A stretch of 9,908 bases of DNA. It comes from JALXCG01 sp026991065 [NCBI: Gemmatimonadota bacterium]. Lineage in GTDB: Bacteria; GCA-2686955. Positions 6,512-9,908 of the stretch are shown here, piece by piece. The notes under the pieces were generated by a model. That model did not search any database. It was not told the origin of the DNA and saw only the letters and a program-made list of their open reading frames with translations. A program made the translations under genes and the position numbers. Each line of letters opens with the position of its first letter. Position 1 is the stretch's first letter. The DNA lies in the NCBI GenBank assembly GCA_026991065.1, contig JALXCG010000869.1:1-9908 (forward strand), given 5' to 3'.

Positions 6512-7015
6512 TCAACGACCGGAGCGGGCGATGCGGTGTTCGAGATGCTGGATGAATTCGCTCTCCGGCTGACCGGTGCGTTCGACGATCCCCTCGGCAT
6601 TGACGGAATACTGGCCCAAGCCCCAATAGGCCACATTGCTCATGTACTCGGGATGATCATCCCACATAAAAACAATCATCCGCTGACCGACCTGATCAAG
6701 TACCGGCGCCCCGGGAACCATGGTGGTGTAACCATCGATCGAGCCACCAGGCGCACGCAACACCAGCGTCTCGGGCTGCCCTTCACCAAGTAGTTGTTGA
6801 TCGACCTGCAGGACCGCCTCGGTCACGACCAACTCTTCGTCACTCCAATGCTGTTCTACGGAAACGACTTCGCCGACCACAACGCGGTCAACTTCGCGCA
6901 CCAGTTCATCCAGAGTGCGTTTTACCACGGTCGTGGCATGGGCGGGGAAAGCGAGGGCGAGAAGAGGCGCCATCATTGTCGCGCGGACGAAGCGCCGCAG
7001 GCCGATTCTAAGCAT
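6512..7015 (-). CDS. Secreted protein of unknown function, partner of the matrixin-like protease
   Basis: Uncharacterised exported protein (167 aa from the chosen ATG). A twin-Arg-containing but ordinary Sec-like signal peptide runs to about residue 27 (ALAFPAHA-TT). The mature protein begins TTVVKRTLDELVREVDRVVVGEVVSVE, followed by alternating hydrophobic strands (LVVTEAVLQVDQQLLG, LVLRAPGG), a YTTMVPGAPVL segment, QRMIVFMWDD, and a Tyr/Gly-rich WGLGQYSVN end. This suggests a small beta-rich domain. I recall similar proteins beside secreted matrixin-type proteases, but can name no family. The ATG at 7013-7015 is preferred over the in-frame TTG at 7016-7018 because AAGGAGT (complement of 7021-7027) is five bases from the ATG. 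It is the first gene of the pair, and repeat copy B lies immediately upstream. An inhibitor, chaperone or docking role for the protease is speculation. Confidence 0.8.
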   Translation of the reverse strand: MLRIGLRRFVRATMMAPLLALAFPAHATTVVKRTLDELVREVDRVVVGEVVSVEQHWSDEELVVTEAVLQVDQQLLGEGQPETLVLRAPGGSIDGYTTMVPGAPVLDQVGQRMIVFMWDDHPEYMSNVAYWGLGQYSVNAEGIVERTGQPESEFIQHLEHRIARSGR

Positions 7016-7020
7016 CAAGA

Positions 7021-7027
7021 ACTCCTT
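7021..7027 (-). promoter_or_regulatory. Shine-Dalgarno site choosing ATG 7015 over TTG 7018
   Basis: On the minus strand this reads AAGGAGT. It lies five bases before the ATG but only two before the TTG codon one position upstream, so it favours the ATG. Confidence 0.6.
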
Positions 7028-7058
7028 CGGGAAAAGAGGAATCCCTCGCTCGGAGCCG

Positions 7059-7186
7059 GTCGCGCCTTGGCTTTCGAGCCCCGCGTTCGGGCCTGCTTCG
7101 AGATCAAGGACTTAGCAACGTAGAGATCGGAGCAGGGACGGATGCGGGGCGCATTGAAGACAATGTGCGACAGGCTCCTCGGCCAT
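7059..7186. repeat. Dispersed repeat, copy B
   Basis: Second copy of the repeat at 5690-5855, same orientation, lacking the 39-base stretch. It occupies the divergent intergenic region (7016-7341) between the secreted-protein operon and the dehydratase operon. Its near edge is 43 bases from the ATG at 7015. The segment at 7147-7168 can also form a stem (GCGCATTG with CAATGTGC, one G-T pair, loop AAGA), but copy A has lost that pairing, so it is not counted as conserved. Copies elsewhere in the genome are expected but cannot be checked here. Confidence 0.85.
7072..7103. other. Bulged hairpin in repeat copy B
   Basis: Equivalent of the copy A hairpin. TTTCG (7072-7076) pairs with CGAGA (7099-7103) including one T-G pair, AGC (7077-7079) with GCT (7095-7097), and CCCG (7080-7083) with CGGG (7088-7091). 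The loop is CGTT, with bulged CCT (7092-7094) and T7098. The outermost pair is T-A here and G-C in copy A. Confidence 0.55.
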
Positions 7187-7276
7187 CCTTGTCGCGGAGG
7201 CAGTGCTCGGCAAACCGCGCAACCGGCATCTGCTGCGCGCGGTCGTCCAAGTCGGGCGAGGGAGAGTTGGAGGGGG

Positions 7277-7321
7277 TCGGTCGGCGGTCCCGGCGCCGGT
7301 GCCCGCGGGCACGGCAACCGA
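7277..7321. promoter_or_regulatory. Composite inverted repeat upstream of the dehydratase operon
   Basis: GTGCCCGCGGGCAC (7299-7312) is a perfect 14-base palindrome. Flanking GCC (7295-7297) and GGC (7313-7315) extend it past one bulged G, and TCGGT (7277-7281) can pair with ACCGA (7317-7321). It lies about 20 bases before the ATG at 7342, so it could be an operator or a leader hairpin. It lacks a T-run. No binding protein is identified. The remaining bases from 7187 to 7276 show nothing recognisable. Confidence 0.45.
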
Positions 7322-7341
7322 GACTCCTTAAAACGGATAAC

Positions 7342-8553
7342 ATGGATCATACCCCGGCATGGGAAAAAGCGCGAGCGACGCATCCTGTGGTATTCCTCTT
7401 GTGCGGGGAGTTTCATGCTGCGACGCCCGAAGGCGTCCCGCCCGCCATCCCTCGAGATTCGGTCACCCGTATGCGAAACGCCTACATTCAAGAGCAACTC
7501 GAAAGCCACGGTCGCCGCAGCGTGGCGGTCCTGCCGATCCACTATCCAAAGGAGCTGCTGACTGCCCATGATCTGCTGGCCGTGGAGATCTGGGGTCCCC
7601 CCGGCAGTCCTCGCGGCATTCCCACCGAGCGGGTTCAGACTTATGTCTGCAACATTGTTCGCAACGCTCTGGCTTTTCTCAGCTCGGGTGGCGCCGACGC
7701 CGCTCAGGCACTTCTCTGCCCTCACACATGCGACTCGCTTCAAGGGCTGGCGACCCTGGCGCCCGATTTTGGCGGTTGGGACAAGCCGGTGTTCCGCTTC
7801 CAGCCCCCCAAAGGTGGGGATCGCCCCAGCGCCCGGCGCTTCCTGCGCGCTGAACTGGAGCAACTCAGCGACGCGCTGTCGACCATCTCCGGCGAGCCCC
7901 TGGATCCCGAGCGCCTCCGCTGGGCGCTCAAGCTGCACGGCGAGATCGACCGCATCCGTGGTCACCTGCAGAGGGAGCGTGCCCACCTTCCATGGAATGA
8001 CACCCGCCTCTATCACCTCCTGCGGCGCGGCGAGTATCTCTGGCCGGAAGAGCACCTGAACGAACTCTGCAGCGCCTACGCCGCGCTCACGCCGGAGCGC
8101 GCTCAAGAGGGGATCCCGATCTTCATCACCGGGTATCTGCCCGAGCCGATGTCGCTTTTCCAGATTCTGGAGAGTGCGGGCGCTTATGTCGTTGCAGACG
8201 ACTATGCCGCCATCGGCCGCCGCATCAACCACGCCCCGCGCGCCACCTCGCGCGACCCTTTCGACGCGCTGGTCGACATCTTTTTCGCCGCGCCCCCCTG
8301 CCCCACCCGCGGCACTCCGCAAGCGCTCCGCATTGCCTACCTGCTGCAGCAGATCCGTGCCTCTGGAGCTGCCGGGGTGCTGATCCATACGCAGAAATTC
8401 TGTGAACCCGAGCTTTTCGACGTCCCCGCGATCCGCGCCGCGCTGGCTGCCGAGGAGATCCCCACGCTGCACATTGAAGGGGAGGTCGAGGCAGAGTTGG
8501 CCGCGCAGAGCGTCACCCGCCTCGAAGCTTTCGTGGAGATGATCGCCCCATGA
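7342..8553 (+). CDS. 2-hydroxyacyl-CoA dehydratase / benzoyl-CoA reductase family subunit (HgdB/BcrC-type)
   Basis: Probable Fe-S subunit of a radical dehydratase or aryl-CoA reductase (403 aa, normal for the family). Family signatures include RVQTYVCNIVRNAL (97-110, C103), LCPHTCDSLQGL (125-136, C126 and C130) and GVLIHTQKFCEPELFDVPAIRAAL near the C-terminus (345-368, C354). The ending IPTLHIEGEVEAELAAQSVTRLEAFVEMI is the usual one. C103, C130 and C354 are the likely [4Fe-4S] ligands by position. The ATG at 7342 is chosen because upstream in-frame sequence is Arg-rich and runs through the palindrome into the repeat; only a weak GGA precedes it. Its TGA overlaps the ATG of the next gene (8550-8553), and together they should form a heterodimer. 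Members act on 2-hydroxyglutaryl-, lactyl-, phenyllactyl- or benzoyl-CoA; the substrate cannot be told. A double-cubane cluster protein is an alternative. Confidence 0.85.
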   Translation: MDHTPAWEKARATHPVVFLLCGEFHAATPEGVPPAIPRDSVTRMRNAYIQEQLESHGRRSVAVLPIHYPKELLTAHDLLAVEIWGPPGSPRGIPTERVQTYVCNIVRNALAFLSSGGADAAQALLCPHTCDSLQGLATLAPDFGGWDKPVFRFQPPKGGDRPSARRFLRAELEQLSDALSTISGEPLDPERLRWALKLHGEIDRIRGHLQRERAHLPWNDTRLYHLLRRGEYLWPEEHLNELCSAYAALTPERAQEGIPIFITGYLPEPMSLFQILESAGAYVVADDYAAIGRRINHAPRATSRDPFDALVDIFFAAPPCPTRGTPQALRIAYLLQQIRASGAAGVLIHTQKFCEPELFDVPAIRAALAAEEIPTLHIEGEVEAELAAQSVTRLEAFVEMIAP

Positions 8554-9872
8554 TCAGCCGCCGCCTCCAGTATGAAGCCGCCCGCCATGTCGTCGCTCCG
8601 TTTCTCAGTGCTCTCGACGGCTGGCAACAGACCCGCAAAGCCGCCAAACGCGGTCCGCGCTCCACCGCCAAACTCTTCGGCCCGCCGCTGGAGAGCACCG
8701 GCAAGCTCAAGAGCCTGATGACCGCCCACTACTATTCCGGTCGCTACGCCGATGGCGCCGTACCGGTGGCCTGGGTCACCAGTGGCTTTCCGATCGAGGT
8801 GCTGCGCCCACTCGGCTTCCATATTTTCTATCCGGAAAACCACGCGGCTCTGTGCGGCGTAAAGCGCCTGGTGGTGGAATACAGCGAACCGATCGAGCGC
8901 CAGGGTTTCTCTCCCGATCTCTGCTCCTACGCCCGCACCGACCTGGGTTGCGCCATCTCCGGCCGGACACCGGTGGGGCGTCTGCCGCGCCCCGATCTTC
9001 TGGCCTGCTGCACCAACATCTGCCAGACCGTGCTTTACTGGTACCGGGCACTGGCGGAACATTTTCAAGTGCCCCTGGTGCTTGTGGACACCCCCTTCGT
9101 TTACGGCGAAACCGCGCCTCACCACACGCAATACATCATCGACCAGTTGCAGGAGTTGGTCGCCGTCGCCGAGGAGGTTTCCGGCAGCAGTGTCGACAGC
9201 GAAGAGTTGCGCAATGTAATCCTTCTGGCCCGCGACGGGGCGCACCTCTGGGGGCAGTGCCTGGCAACGGGGAAGACGCGCCCCTCACCCTGGACCGGTT
9301 TCGATGGCTTCTTTCACATGGCGCCGATCGTGTCGCTGCGCGGCACCGAGGAGTGCAACGCCTACTACCGGCAGTTGCTCGATGAACTCCAGGATCGCGT
9401 CGCCCGCGGCATCGGCGGCATTCACCGCGAAACCCACCGCCTGCTTTGGGACAATCTGCCCATCTGGTTCCGCATTCGCGACCTCGCCACCCTCTTCGCC
9501 GAGCACAACGCCAACTTGGTGGTTGCGACCTACACCAATGCCTGGGCCGAGGTCGGGCGCCTGATCGACCCCGAGCAGCCCTATCTTTCGGCCGCGCGCG
9601 CTTACGGCCGGGTCATCCTGAATCGAGATCTCCCCTACAAGATCCAGCTTATGCGCGACCTCGCCCGCGATTACGCGGTGGATGGCGCCATCCTCCACAG
9701 CGACCGCTCCTGCAAGCCCTACTCCCTGGGGCAGATCGATCTCAAGAACCGCCTCAATCAGGAGCTGGGGGTGCGGGCGATGCTGCTCGAAGCCGATCAC
9801 GGCGATCCCCGTGCCTACGCCGCCGAACCGGCGGAGAACCGGCTGACCGCGTTTCTCGAGAACCTCGCCTGA
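8550..9872 (+). CDS. 2-hydroxyacyl-CoA dehydratase / benzoyl-CoA reductase family subunit (BcrB-type)
   Basis: Second subunit of the same enzyme (440 aa, length as in BcrB-like subunits). Family motifs: VAWVTSGFPIEVLRPLGF (73-90), FYPENHAALCG (93-103), GFSPDLCSYARTDLG (119-133, C125), PDLLACCTNICQT (148-160, C158) and DGAILHSDRSCKPYSLGQ (378-395, C388). C125, C158 and C388 are the probable cluster ligands. The tail LLEADHGDPRAYAAEPAENRLTAFLENL is typical. GTGGAG about eleven bases before the ATG and the ATGA overlap indicate coupled translation with the upstream subunit. These enzymes need an ATP-dependent one-electron activator (HgdC/BadF type) or BcrA/BcrD-like subunits; none is present in the window, though one could lie past the right edge. 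The size pair 403 + 440 with the larger second recalls the bcrC-bcrB order, but substrate assignment remains open. Confidence 0.88.
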   Translation: MISRRLQYEAARHVVAPFLSALDGWQQTRKAAKRGPRSTAKLFGPPLESTGKLKSLMTAHYYSGRYADGAVPVAWVTSGFPIEVLRPLGFHIFYPENHAALCGVKRLVVEYSEPIERQGFSPDLCSYARTDLGCAISGRTPVGRLPRPDLLACCTNICQTVLYWYRALAEHFQVPLVLVDTPFVYGETAPHHTQYIIDQLQELVAVAEEVSGSSVDSEELRNVILLARDGAHLWGQCLATGKTRPSPWTGFDGFFHMAPIVSLRGTEECNAYYRQLLDELQDRVARGIGGIHRETHRLLWDNLPIWFRIRDLATLFAEHNANLVVATYTNAWAEVGRLIDPEQPYLSAARAYGRVILNRDLPYKIQLMRDLARDYAVDGAILHSDRSCKPYSLGQIDLKNRLNQELGVRAMLLEADHGDPRAYAAEPAENRLTAFLENLA

Positions 9873-9908
9873 CACTGCCCCATTCAACACGATCCCCCTC
9901 CCATGGTG

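Noticed and set aside
7165-7341. N-terminal extension of the first dehydratase subunit to a GTG at 7165
   Set aside because: The extra 59 residues are Arg-rich, run through the palindrome into the repeat, and do not resemble the family N-terminus. The ATG at 7342 gives the normal length.
7015-8472. A 485-codon open frame on the minus strand
   Set aside because: It runs antisense to the recognisable dehydratase subunit and through repeat copy B. Its translation shows no family motif, whereas the plus-strand protein does. Long antisense frames are common in GC-rich DNA.
8337-9245. A 302-codon minus-strand open frame, and a similar one at 9285-9890
   Set aside because: Both are antisense shadows of the second dehydratase subunit and have no motif of their own.
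9873-9908. Start of a further gene at ATG 9903
   Set aside because: Only two codons are visible and there is no Shine-Dalgarno site before it.

Overview
This is a GC-rich window (roughly mid-60s % GC, estimated by eye) from a Gram-negative bacterium. The Gram-negative reading rests on a MltD-type murein lytic transglycosylase, an RstAB-like two-component system and several signal peptides. Alternative start codons are used: TTG for the response regulator and GTG for ribD. The oxygen-sensitive 2-hydroxyacyl-CoA dehydratase/benzoyl-CoA reductase family pair at the right end hints at at least part-time anaerobic metabolism. I cannot assign a phylum from this sequence alone.

Layout. 107-2067 (+): an OmpR/RstA-like response regulator and its histidine kinase, sharing an ATGA overlap. 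2194-3246 (+): a secreted lytic transglycosylase with one LysM domain. 3247-5664 (-): a three-gene operon, read right to left, of a hotdog-fold thioesterase, ribD (bifunctional deaminase/reductase) and ribE (riboflavin synthase alpha chain). The ribE and transglycosylase stop codons abut with no base between them. 5909-7015 (-): two secreted proteins, a small matrixin-like zinc protease and an uncharacterised partner encoded just upstream of it. 7342-9872 (+): two overlapping genes for the two subunits of a 2-hydroxyacyl-CoA dehydratase/benzoyl-CoA reductase family enzyme. The final 36 bases hold no recognisable gene.

The least explained part is the non-coding DNA on either side of the protease pair. 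A diverged repeat occurs twice in the same orientation (5690-5855 and 7059-7186, about 84% identical by hand count outside a 39-base indel). Each copy ends just before the start codon of a minus-strand gene. Both copies can fold the same bulged hairpin; most differences in it fall in the loop, in a bulge, or as paired changes that keep a stem. All 11 differing codons in the longest shared reading frame change the amino acid, so the repeat looks like a structured DNA/RNA element rather than a coding one. Together the copies bracket the protease pair like a cassette.

Functionally, the left block concerns envelope signalling and peptidoglycan turnover, the middle is flavin biosynthesis plus a thioesterase, and the right block is anaerobic acyl-CoA chemistry. 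No classic mobile element, CRISPR array, tRNA or rRNA was seen.
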